Shown: positions 1 through 5,672, counted from the first letter of the stretch. The stretch: 6,677 nt of DNA from an uncultured Bacteroidales bacterium (GCA_946627685.1 CAMOVV010000067.1:1-6677); one strand, 5' to 3'. The notes: generated by a model from the letters alone, not told the origin. A program made the numbers and translations.

Positions 1-732
1 GGAAAAGTCGCCCTTGTCACGGGCGCAGCGAGGGGAATCGGCAAGGCCGTGGCCCTCAAGTTTGCATCCTAGGGCGCCGATATCGCCATCACCGACCTCG
101 TAATTGATGAAAACGGACAGAAGACTGTCGAGGAAATCGCAGCCTTCGGCACCAAGGTGAAAGCCTACGCCTCCAACGCCGCAGATTTCGCCCAGACTCA
201 TGAGGTTGTAAGCCAGATACTTGCAGAGTTCGGCCACATTGACATCCTCGTCAACAACGCCGGCATCACCAAAGACGGCCTCATGCTCCGCATGGAAGAG
301 GCCCAGTGGGATGCCGTCATCAACGTCAACCTCAAGTCTGCCTTCAACTTCACCCACGCCCTCTGCCCCATCATGATGCGCCAGAGGGGAGGAAGCATCA
401 TCAACATGTCTTCCGTCGTAGGCGTGTCCGGCAATGCCGGCCAGAGCAATTACTCCGCTTCCAAGGCCGGTATGATTGGCCTCGCCAAGTCCGTGGCCAA
501 GGAAATGGGTCCCAAAGGCATCAGGGCCAACTGCATAGCCCCCGGATTCATAATCACCGACATGACCGCAAAGCTGCCCGAGGACGTCCGCAAGGCCTGG
601 GCCGCCCAGATTCCGCTGCGCCGCGGAGGCACCCCCGAGGAAATAGCCAAGGTGGCCCTCTTCCTCGCCAGCGACCTTTCCAGCTATGTCAGCGGACAGG
701 TCATCAATGTCTGCGGAGCAATGAACTGCTAA
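1..732 (+). CDS. fabG: 3-oxoacyl-[acyl-carrier-protein] reductase FabG, 5'-truncated by the window, with an in-frame TAG
   Basis: FabG carries out the NADPH-dependent reduction of 3-oxoacyl-ACP to 3-hydroxyacyl-ACP in cytosolic type II fatty acid synthesis. Reading in frame from base 1, the Rossmann cofactor motif TGAARGIG lies at codons 7-14, NNAG at about 85-88, the active-site Asn (NVNLK) at about 110, Ser (INMSSVVG) at 138, and Tyr/Lys of YSASK at 151/155. These are the E. coli FabG positions, so only a few N-terminal residues are missing. The C-terminus (SGQVINVCGAMNC, stop TAA) is typical of Bacteroidales FabG. Codon 24 (70-72) is TAG where relatives usually carry Glu or Gln, in the segment FAS-x-GADIAITD. 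The frame is otherwise undamaged on both sides. A GTG at 157 opens the remaining reading frame, but that fragment lacks the cofactor-binding motif and should not be an active reductase. Family assignment is very sure; whether the gene is intact in the organism is open. Confidence 0.9.
70..72 (+). other. In-frame amber codon inside fabG
   Basis: TAG lies in the fabG frame directly between FAS and GADIAITD. One base change (GAG or CAG to TAG) explains it, and there is no frameshift, since flanking codons on both sides match the family. It is either a sequencing or assembly error, a real nonsense mutation, or much less likely a recoded codon. The DUF4353 gene in this window ends with TAG (complement of 1673-1675), which argues against TAG being a sense codon here. 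Confidence 0.9.
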
Positions 733-750
733 TCAGATTGTTGAGACTGC

Positions 751-768
751 CGGAAAATTTATTTTCCG
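751..768. repeat. Perfect 8-bp inverted repeat upstream of the terminator
   Basis: CGGAAAAT (751-758) and ATTTTCCG (761-768) are exact reverse complements separated by TT. The site lies in the fabG 3' untranslated region, 13 bp before the terminator stem. It is A/T-rich with almost no loop, so it may be a minor 3'-end structure or chance. No function is assigned. Confidence 0.5.
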
Positions 769-780
769 AAAAGAAACGCA

Positions 781-820
781 AAAAATCCCTGCCGTACCCC
801 CGGCGGGGATTTTTCTTTTC
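781..820 (+). terminator. Rho-independent terminator after fabG
   Basis: A 14-bp stem pairs 781-794 (AAAAATCCCTGCCG) with 801-814 (CGGCGGGGATTTTT), with one G-T wobble and a 6-nt loop, and is followed by a T-rich tail (TTTTTCTTTT) to 819. The arms begin with A5 and end with T5, so it could act on both strands, although no minus-strand gene ends here. It lies about 48 bp after the fabG stop and separates fabG from comF transcription. Confidence 0.88.
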
Positions 821-882
821 GTTTTTCCCACGGACTATTTCTATCATTGCATCAGGCCTTCGGCGATGAAGTCGTTTCATAG

Positions 883-901
883 TATAATAGTTTAAAATTT
901 G
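883..901 (+). promoter_or_regulatory. Weak candidate promoter for comF
   Basis: The 185-bp gap between fabG and comF becomes A/T-rich just before comF. It contains TATAAT at 883-888 and AAAATTTG at 894-901, the latter a 7-of-8 match to the Bacteroidota -7 box TAnnTTTG. No clear TTTG lies at the -33 position. Because a terminator precedes it, comF needs its own promoter here, but the exact box is uncertain. Confidence 0.3.
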
Positions 902-917
902 GTTAAGTCTGAAAGAC

Positions 918-1649
918 GTGTCCTTGCCTGAATCACTGCTCAATCTGTTTCTGCCGAAGACCTGCATAGTGTGCGGGAGGAGCCTTATGGAAAAAGAAAA
1001 AAGCATCTGCCTTGATTGCCTTGCCGACCTCCCGTACACTTTTTTCTCCAAGAGGGAACGGAACCCCATGGCCGACAGGGTCAACTCCCTGATACGGAAC
1101 AGTTCCGACGGCTTCGAGCCCTACACCCGGGCAACGGCCCTCTTCCACTATCGTCCCGGAGATTCCTACTCTGCCATCACCAGAAGCCTGAAGTATGGCA
1201 GGGACTTCTCCTCGGGACGCTTCTTCTCCTCCCTTCTCGCCGCCCGGATGTCAGCCTCCCCGCTCTGGAGGGACGTTGACCTTGTGATTCCGGTGCCCCT
1301 CCACTGGACAAGGTACTGGTCCCGGGGCTATAACCAGGCCGCGGTCATCGCCTCCGTGCTGGCACGGGGACTCGGGGCCGCGCTGGACTGCCGGATTCTG
1401 GTGCGAAGAAGGAGGACTCTTACCCAGACCAGGCTCACAACCGAAGAAAAGGCCCTGAACGTCAGGGGCGCTTTCCGCCTTTCACGTTCAGGGCGCTGTC
1501 TGTCAGTTCTTTCTGCCGCAAGGCATATCCTTCTTGTGGATGATGTCTATACCACCGGGTCCACTATCGAAGCCTGCCGCGTGGCGCTGAGGGAGGTTTT
1601 CCCCAGGGAGAAAAGGATTTCAGTCGCGACTCTCGGCTTTGTGGGCTGA
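918..1649 (+). CDS. comF: ComF family protein (phosphoribosyltransferase fold)
   Basis: This 243-residue protein has the length and layout of ComF/GntX family members. The N-terminus carries two CxxC pairs (C16/C19 and C31/C34), probably binding zinc. A type I phosphoribosyltransferase domain follows. Visible family motifs are LKYGRD (91-96), PVPLHWTRYWSRGYNQ (125-140), TQTRLTTEEKALNVRGAF (169-186) and the PRPP-binding loop LLVDDVYTTGST (205-216). ComF is needed for DNA uptake during competence in Bacillus and Haemophilus, where it interacts with DNA-processing proteins at the inner face of the membrane; its role in Bacteroidota is not settled. The start is GTG at 918, chosen because it leaves the usual short lead before the first CxxC; no Shine-Dalgarno sequence is visible. 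It stands alone between a terminator and a convergent gene, so context adds no functional hint. Confidence 0.93.
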   Translation: MSLPESLLNLFLPKTCIVCGRSLMEKEKSICLDCLADLPYTFFSKRERNPMADRVNSLIRNSSDGFEPYTRATALFHYRPGDSYSAITRSLKYGRDFSSGRFFSSLLAARMSASPLWRDVDLVIPVPLHWTRYWSRGYNQAAVIASVLARGLGAALDCRILVRRRRTLTQTRLTTEEKALNVRGAFRLSRSGRCLSVLSAARHILLVDDVYTTGSTIEACRVALREVFPREKRISVATLGFVG

Positions 1650-1663
1650 ACCCTTCCCCCTTC

Positions 1664-1688
1664 AGGCGGAACCTACCTCCATCCGCCT
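1664..1688. repeat. Small inverted repeat at the convergent comF / lipoprotein junction
   Basis: AGGCGGA (1664-1670) and TCCGCCT (1682-1688) are exact reverse complements with an 11-nt loop. They straddle the 23-bp gap between the comF stop (1649) and the lipoprotein stop (1673). The hairpin could help end either transcript, but neither strand has a T tract after it, so it is not a convincing intrinsic terminator. Confidence 0.35.
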
Positions 1689-3493
1689 CCCGGGCCGCCG
1701 TGGCCGCCCATTCCGCCGCCGCTGAGACTGTTAGAAGCAGTGACGCTTTGGGAAGAACCCCCGCACGAAAGGGTGTAAGAGCTTCCGGCCGAAAGCTCCG
1801 GAGTGCTGACGAGGATGGTGCCGTTGCTGTAGGATACCGGAGGCATATTGAACGTGTAGAGGGTGGTCGAACCGTTGCTGACGGTGGCGGTACCGTTTGC
1901 GTTTACGGAGCCTGTGGCCGAAATTATGCCCTGGGAGGTGCTGCCGAGCCTGCCGTCGATTCTTCCTCCGATTCCGAAGATATATCCTCCGGAGATATAG
2001 AGGGCGTGGCTCTCGTCGATGTCGATTCCGGACTCCGCCCCGCCTGAGCCGAATCCTATGATGACTCCGCCTTTGAGGTACATGTTGCCGTTGGTGTCGA
2101 TGGCGTCATTGGCGGTGCCTACGGCCACTACCGTACCATCGGAAATCGTCATGTCTCCCGAGGAGTTGACGGCGTCGTCGTGGGCATAGATAAGGACCTG
2201 TCCGCCGGAGATGTCCAAGGTGCCCTTGCTCTCCATGCCTTCGGCATTGTTGCCCGCGGTGCGAATCATTATGTCTCCGCCCGTAATGTCAAGGACTCCG
2301 TGCACGTTCTTGGTGCCGACCTTGATACCTTTGGGAGAGGAGGTATAGGCATCGTCGAGATTGTCGGTGTCGCCGGTGTAGTTGTGGCTTTCGGACGTGC
2401 CGTTGCTGTAGTAAAGGCCTCCGGTAGTGACAATCCGGACCTTACCGCCGTTGATATGCCCTTCCCAGTCCGCCTTCAGTCCCTTGCCGCCGCTGCCCGA
2501 GGATTTCAGGTAAATCTCCCCTCCGTTCATCGTGAAGACGGAGTCGCACGCGATGCCTGCGGAAGCCTTGGTCTCGAGGTCGGTGGTGTCCCAGGTGCCG
2601 TTTGCAGTGCTTATCACCGTGGTACGGCCGCCGTTTACAATAACGTCAACATCCCCGTTGATACCCTTGCCGCCGGGAGCGGACACCTCGACATTCAGGA
2701 TTCCTCCGTTGATGTGAAGGTCGTCTCCGGCCTTGATGCCGTGGTTTGCGGTTGATTTCACATAGATGTTGACTCCCGGGTCGAACACGATGTTGCCCTT
2801 GCCGTGGATGCCGTTATTGTAGGTGCCATACACTTCCAGGGAACCGTTTCCGCTGAAAAGCATCTTTCCCTTGCCGAAAAACGCCCCCTTGTGGCCGTCG
2901 TCGGCCGATGTCCCGTCCGTGACGGAATTGCTGCCGGACAGGACGATGAACGCCCTGCTCTTGCTTTCAAGGTCGATTGCGGCGCTACGGGAGCTGGTGA
3001 TGCTGACGCCGCTCAGCTCAAGGGCGTAGTCGGTCTTTCCGTCGATGACGAGGGCTCCGTCGGAGGTGGAGCCGGTCACCACGTAGCGGATTCCTTCGGC
3101 GCTGCCGTGGTTCGCCGTGACGTCATTGCCGGCGACGGTGATTGTGACTCCGTTTTCGGAAGATGCGGAGGGATTCGACATATCGATATTCACGACCGTG
3201 CCGAACAAGTCCGCGTTGAATCTGTCGCTTTCCTCAGGATAAGTCGCAGCCGCGGCAGAAGGCTCCGGCGAAGTTTTGTCAAGAGAAATGTCAAAGGAAG
3301 ACATCTCGCTATATTTGGAGGTGATTGAATCTCCGGAAGAGTTGCCGCTTCCGGAACCACCTGTGGAGGAATCTCCATTGCCGGGGAAGGATTCATCGCC
3401 GCTTCCCGGCAGGGTCTCTGGAGAACAGGATGCAGTTGTCGCCATCAGGATGACGGCCGCCATGGGCGCTATAGACATGATAATCCGTCTCAT
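1673..3493 (-). CDS. Carbohydrate-binding domain (DUF4353 / Cthe_2159-type) beta-helix lipoprotein
   Basis: The 606-residue product begins with a lipoprotein signal: MRR, a hydrophobic stretch, then TASC with Cys23 as the likely lipidated residue. The lipobox is relaxed, as is common in Bacteroidota. Residues 29-55 are a Gly/Ser/Asp-rich linker. From about 87 to 540 the sequence matches the DUF4353 family, whose member Cthe_2159 is a right-handed parallel beta-helix that binds plant cell-wall polysaccharide and calcium. Coil repeats are plain: INGGILNV (261), VNGGRTTV (286), MNGGEIYL (322), INGGKVRI (347), ITGGDIMI (403), ISGGQVLI (428), ISDGTVVA (450), LKGGVIIG (473), ISGGYIFG (500). Each follows a turn such as KGIK or DAVN. 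A small C-terminal region (about 541-588) precedes a Gly-rich tail ending GGPGGGWR. The stop is TAG. The likely role is surface or periplasmic glycan binding; no catalytic residues could be assigned. It is co-directional with the sigma operon but 108 bp away, and probably transcribed separately. Confidence 0.85.
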   Translation of the reverse strand: MRRIIMSIAPMAAVILMATTASCSPETLPGSGDESFPGNGDSSTGGSGSGNSSGDSITSKYSEMSSFDISLDKTSPEPSAAAATYPEESDRFNADLFGTVVNIDMSNPSASSENGVTITVAGNDVTANHGSAEGIRYVVTGSTSDGALVIDGKTDYALELSGVSITSSRSAAIDLESKSRAFIVLSGSNSVTDGTSADDGHKGAFFGKGKMLFSGNGSLEVYGTYNNGIHGKGNIVFDPGVNIYVKSTANHGIKAGDDLHINGGILNVEVSAPGGKGINGDVDVIVNGGRTTVISTANGTWDTTDLETKASAGIACDSVFTMNGGEIYLKSSGSGGKGLKADWEGHINGGKVRIVTTGGLYYSNGTSESHNYTGDTDNLDDAYTSSPKGIKVGTKNVHGVLDITGGDIMIRTAGNNAEGMESKGTLDISGGQVLIYAHDDAVNSSGDMTISDGTVVAVGTANDAIDTNGNMYLKGGVIIGFGSGGAESGIDIDESHALYISGGYIFGIGGRIDGRLGSTSQGIISATGSVNANGTATVSNGSTTLYTFNMPPVSYSNGTILVSTPELSAGSSYTLSCGGSSQSVTASNSLSGGGMGGHGGPGGGWR

Positions 3494-3519
3494 GATACTT
3501 GGGTTTTAGTACATTAACA

Positions 3520-3550
3520 AATGCGTGTATCTGCAGATGACACACGCATT
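3520..3550. promoter_or_regulatory. Nested inverted repeat upstream of the DUF4353 lipoprotein gene
   Basis: AATGCGTGT (3520-3528) and ACACGCATT (3542-3550) are exact 9-bp reverse complements. The 13-bp interval contains a perfect palindrome, ATCTGCAGAT (3529-3538). As RNA this would form a long hairpin with a 3-nt bulge. It ends 26 bp before the lipoprotein start (3493) and lies 51 bp beyond the stop of the preceding operon. No T tract follows on either strand that would make it a standard terminator, so an operator or a leader hairpin is at least as likely. I found no convincing -7/-33 pair for the lipoprotein gene in this 108-bp gap. Confidence 0.55.
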
Positions 3551-3566
3551 AGAAAAAATCATGCCG

Positions 3567-3580
3567 TTTTTTTGGGGGGG
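3567..3580. repeat. T7G7 homopolymer junction in the intergenic gap
   Basis: Seven T (3567-3573) are followed directly by seven G (3574-3580), then CCGCCCC. The tract lies between the second DUF4252 gene and the lipoprotein gene. Such G runs are prone to slippage and to sequencing error. The GGGG/CCCC bases can also pair as a short hairpin, but no T tract follows it on the minus strand. Confidence 0.6.
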
Positions 3581-3601
3581 CCGCCCCTGAAAGCAGTTTT
3601 T

Positions 3602-4084
3602 TTATTTGCTCAGGGAGGCAACCGTATCTTCGAATTGTTTCCTGTCAATGTTGCCGTCAAAGCAGATGAAGGAAGTCTCTTCCCCATCCTGTGCAAGGAA
3701 CACGAAACCGTTGATTATCTTATCGTTGCCTATGGTGTACATATTCATTGTCTCTCCGCTGTCCTTCGCCTCCATCAGCAGTTCGTATTTCTTTGACTTC
3801 ACATACCGGGAAGCTTCATCATAAATTTTTTCCCTGATTTTAGGATTGCTGGTGCTGATGATATACATTCCGGTAAGGGAACGGATGATAGTGCTGAGGT
3901 CCACTCCGTTTTCTTCCGTTTTTATCTCGGGAATCTTCCCGATGAGACGGAACATCGCCGGGGATATATATACGGCGGACACCCCTTCTTCGTTGGAGTA
4001 TTTGTTGTAGATGGATTTCCCGTCCTGGGCGAATGCGCTGACGGACAGTACGGCCGCGAGAATTATCAATGCAAGTCTTTTCAT
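3602..4084 (-). CDS. DUF4252 domain-containing exported protein
   Basis: The 160-residue product has a cleavable signal peptide: MKRLALIILAAVLSVSAFA, with predicted cleavage before Gln20 (AFA|QD). No lipobox Cys is present, so it should be a soluble periplasmic or secreted protein. The mature part begins with a segment typical of DUF4252 (YSNEEGVSAVYISPAMF, 29-45). It ends with the block ELLMEAKDSGETMNMY (101-116) and then FICFDGNIDRKQF (139-151). That C-terminal half is shared with the DUF4252 lipoprotein encoded at 4985-5575. It is the last gene of a four-gene operon, 9 bp after the membrane protein gene, and its stop is TAA. The biochemical role of DUF4252 is not known to me; the location beside an ECF sigma factor is a recurring context in Bacteroidota and suggests envelope sensing or response. 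Confidence 0.85.
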   Translation of the reverse strand: MKRLALIILAAVLSVSAFAQDGKSIYNKYSNEEGVSAVYISPAMFRLIGKIPEIKTEENGVDLSTIIRSLTGMYIISTSNPKIREKIYDEASRYVKSKKYELLMEAKDSGETMNMYTIGNDKIINGFVFLAQDGEETSFICFDGNIDRKQFEDTVASLSK

Positions 4085-4093
4085 AATTGTTCT

Positions 4094-4495
4094 TTATTGA
4101 TTGTTAATTATTTCTATTGGTTTTCGGACTATTTCGGCGGTCTTTTCCATGGCCTCCGAACCCTTTTTGAAACCGTCGCCTATCCGGTTGAACGCCATCT
4201 CAACCTGCGCATAAGCGGCAGCCGGGTCCGTGAAAGAGTCCCGGGGCGCGGTCTTCTGCCATTCAAGGCCGATTCCTGCGACGATTGCGAGACCGGCTGC
4301 GACGGCGGCGGGGACGAACCATTTTCCGGGGACGGACTTCTTCTCCTCCGATAAAGCAGCTTCCGCCTTCCCGAGGGCATCTATAAGTCCTTCAGCCCCA
4401 GCCTTGCCGGTGAAATCCTTCCCGCCCGAGGCCTTCAGGGCTTCGGCTTCGAGCTCTCCGACTCCCATCCGTTCTATTTTTTCAATATCTTTCAT
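4094..4495 (-). CDS. Single-pass membrane protein, candidate anti-sigma factor
   Basis: The 133-residue protein has one clear membrane segment at about residues 59-78 (WFVPAAVAAGLAIVAGIGLE). Basic residues just before it (EKKSVPGK, 51-58) predict a cytoplasmic N-terminus of about 55 residues and a periplasmic C-terminus of similar length. The N-terminal part is Ala/Glu/Lys-rich and probably helical. The periplasmic part contains DPAAAYAQVEMAFNRI (90-105). The HxxxCxxC signature of zinc-binding anti-sigma factors is absent. Its start codon overlaps the end of the sigma factor gene by 14 bp, indicating translational coupling and fixed stoichiometry, as is usual for sigma/anti-sigma pairs. I infer that it restrains the sigma factor at the membrane; the sequence alone does not prove this, and it could be an accessory membrane protein. 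Confidence 0.75.
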   Translation of the reverse strand: MKDIEKIERMGVGELEAEALKASGGKDFTGKAGAEGLIDALGKAEAALSEEKKSVPGKWFVPAAVAAGLAIVAGIGLEWQKTAPRDSFTDPAAAYAQVEMAFNRIGDGFKKGSEAMEKTAEIVRKPIEIINNQ

Positions 4496-4976
4496 CTTCC
4501 ATATATTTTCTCAAAAGTTTCCTTGCCTTGCTGATATGCACCCTGACATTCACCTCGCTCATACCGGTTTCCCTGCAGATTTCCCCGTATGGCATATCCC
4601 GGAACACCCTCATTTCCAACAGCTCCCTCAACTTTTCCGGAAGCCTCGCCAGGGCTGATTCCATGGCCTTCAGCGTTTCCTTCCCTATGACCGGGCCGTC
4701 GGTCCTGTCCGGAGCATCGGCCGGAGCGGCCTCGTCCAATGATGCGACATTCCTTGCGCGCCGCAGCCTGTCCAGGCAGATATTTTTCAGGACCGCTATT
4801 CCGAAAGCCTTGGGATTCAGGATATTGCTGTCCATGTTCCTCCTATTCCACAACTTTATGTAGAGGTCCTGGACGGCATCCCGGGCTTCGGCCTCGTCTT
4901 CAAGGATGTAAAAGGCAACCTTGCAGAAGGTGTCTTCGAGAGGAAGCCAGGTTTCCTTGAAGATAGCCGCGTCCAT
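4482..4976 (-). CDS. ECF-type RNA polymerase sigma-70 factor
   Basis: A 164-residue product with the two-domain layout of ECF sigma factors. Region 2 spans about residues 13-76 and includes PLEDTFCKVAFYILEDEAEA and the core-binding helix RDAVQDLYIKLWNRR. An acidic Ala/Pro-rich linker follows (about 80-100). Region 4 spans about 107-158 (LPEKLRELLEMRVFRDMPY, then the helix-turn-helix GEICRETGMSEVNVRVHISKARKLL) and would bind the -35 element. The frame is open up to an ATG at 5048, but I chose ATG at 4976: it gives the normal family length, and the extra 24 residues do not look like sigma sequence and overlap the upstream gene. With this start the gap to the upstream DUF4252 stop is 8 bp. The downstream membrane protein overlaps it by 14 bp. 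No Shine-Dalgarno sequence is evident. It is expected to direct RNA polymerase to its own small regulon, possibly including this operon. Confidence 0.92.
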   Translation of the reverse strand: MDAAIFKETWLPLEDTFCKVAFYILEDEAEARDAVQDLYIKLWNRRNMDSNILNPKAFGIAVLKNICLDRLRRARNVASLDEAAPADAPDRTDGPVIGKETLKAMESALARLPEKLRELLEMRVFRDMPYGEICRETGMSEVNVRVHISKARKLLRKYMEDERY

Positions 4977-4984
4977 AGTCTTCG

Positions 4985-5575
4985 TTATCTGGAGGCCTTT
5001 TCTATGAAACTTCCCAGCCGGTCCGTGTCGAGGGACCCGAAGAAGCATATCAGGGCGTTGTTCTCGGGAGCGAAGAGTACTATATCCTTCACCGTCTTAC
5101 CGTCTTTGGAGGTCACTCCGTAAATTGACATCGTTTCGCTGCCGTCTTTTGCCTCCATCAACAGTTCGCTGCCTTTGAGGGCCTTCGAAATTTTCCCGGA
5201 AAAGTTGTTCCTGAGACTTTCCTCGCAGCCGTCGTAGCTGACCACCATGAGTTTGGTGAGCGACTTCATAAGGCTCGCGGCCTCCTTCAGGTTCTCGTCT
5301 CCTTCGCTCCGGGCGGCTATGCCCATCGCGGACTTGACCCAGAACTTGCTGACACTCACGATTTCCACCCCTCCTTTCGAAACAATCTTCAACCCCGGGA
5401 GGGAAATGCTTGCATCCTCGTCGGCGGAATCGCTCCTGCCGGAGGCTTCCCTTTGGAGATTGTTTACAAGAGTCTCGATGCGGCTTTTCTTGACTGATTC
5501 CGTCGGAGCGGCCGTTTTTGCCTTGCACCCCGAAAGGGTGGCGACCAGCATAAGGATTGTGACAAACTTTTTCAT
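4985..5575 (-). CDS. DUF4252 domain-containing lipoprotein
   Basis: The 196-residue product opens with a lipoprotein signal, MKKFVTILMLVATLSGC, with a clear lipobox LSGC and Cys17 as the lipidation site. A charged low-complexity stretch (about 41-56) precedes the domain. The C-terminal part matches the second DUF4252 protein of the operon: ELLMEAKDGSETMSIYGV (137-154), then DGKTVKDIVLFAPENNALIC (158-177) and FFGSLDTDRLGSF (178-190). The region SMGIAARSEGDENLKEAASLMKS-like (about 82-104) has no close counterpart in the shorter paralog. It is the first gene of the operon, before the sigma factor, with the promoter region at 5637-5667 upstream. Placement in the envelope and co-transcription with a sigma factor suggest a sensor, a scavenger or a regulated product of that sigma factor. 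Function is not established. Confidence 0.83.
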   Translation of the reverse strand: MKKFVTILMLVATLSGCKAKTAAPTESVKKSRIETLVNNLQREASGRSDSADEDASISLPGLKIVSKGGVEIVSVSKFWVKSAMGIAARSEGDENLKEAASLMKSLTKLMVVSYDGCEESLRNNFSGKISKALKGSELLMEAKDGSETMSIYGVTSKDGKTVKDIVLFAPENNALICFFGSLDTDRLGSFIEKASR

Positions 5576-5604
5576 GTTTTCTTTCGTTTCCGGTTAATAG
5601 ACGT

Positions 5605-5621
5605 ACAAAAACGGTTTTTGT
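5605..5621. repeat. 17-bp palindrome in the leader of the sigma/DUF4252 operon
   Basis: ACAAAAAC (5605-5612) and GTTTTTGT (5614-5621) are exact reverse complements around a single G. The site lies 8 to 24 bases downstream of the expected transcription start of the minus-strand operon and about 30 bp before its first ATG. It could be a repressor or activator operator just after the start site, or chance in A/T-rich DNA. A 1-nt loop makes it a poor RNA hairpin as it stands, which favours a protein-binding dyad. Confidence 0.5.
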
Positions 5622-5636
5622 TAACACATGCCGGAA

Positions 5637-5667
5637 CAAATTTAGTTTTTTAACGAAATAATCCTAA
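5637..5667 (-). promoter_or_regulatory. Promoter for the DUF4252/sigma operon
   Basis: On the minus strand TAAATTTG (5644 down to 5637) is a perfect match to the Bacteroidota -7 box TAnnTTTG. TTAG (5667-5664) lies 19 bp upstream, where the weaker -33 element TTTG is expected. Transcription would start near 5630, giving a leader of about 55 bases before the ATG at 5575. The boxes look like housekeeping-sigma elements, so the operon need not depend only on its own ECF factor. Confidence 0.6.
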
Positions 5668-5672
5668 CTTTG
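5642..5672 (+). promoter_or_regulatory. Promoter for the DUF1846 gene
   Basis: TAACTTTG (5665-5672) is a perfect TAnnTTTG -7 box, with TTAG (5642-5645) 19 bp upstream in the -33 position. The predicted start near 5679 leaves a leader of about 22 bases, A-rich and without a Shine-Dalgarno sequence, before the ATG at 5701. The same bases carry the promoter of the opposite operon. Confidence 0.65.

Noticed and set aside
1..732. TAG reassigned to an amino acid in this genome
   Set aside because: Only one internal TAG was seen, and the DUF4353 gene uses TAG as its terminal codon after a natural-looking Gly-rich C-terminus. An isolated error or nonsense mutation is simpler.
704..1084. Minus-strand open frame across the fabG-comF gap
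   Set aside because: It runs through the strong terminator and antisense to the start of comF, and its product has no recognisable features.
1664..1688. Bidirectional intrinsic terminator between comF and the lipoprotein gene
   Set aside because: The 7-bp inverted repeat is real, but there is no T tract after it on either strand, so it is listed only as a repeat.
1700..3328. Long plus-strand open frames opposite the DUF4353 gene (for example 2180-2755 and 2804-3328)
   Set aside because: Their Val/Ala/Gly/Asp-rich products are what the complement of this repetitive, G+C-rich gene gives. They show no recognisable domain, while the minus strand encodes a clear lipoprotein.
4977..5048. Longer start (ATG at 5048) for the sigma factor
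   Set aside because: The extra 24 residues do not resemble sigma factor sequence and overlap the upstream lipoprotein gene. ATG at 4976 gives the normal length and an 8-bp spacing.
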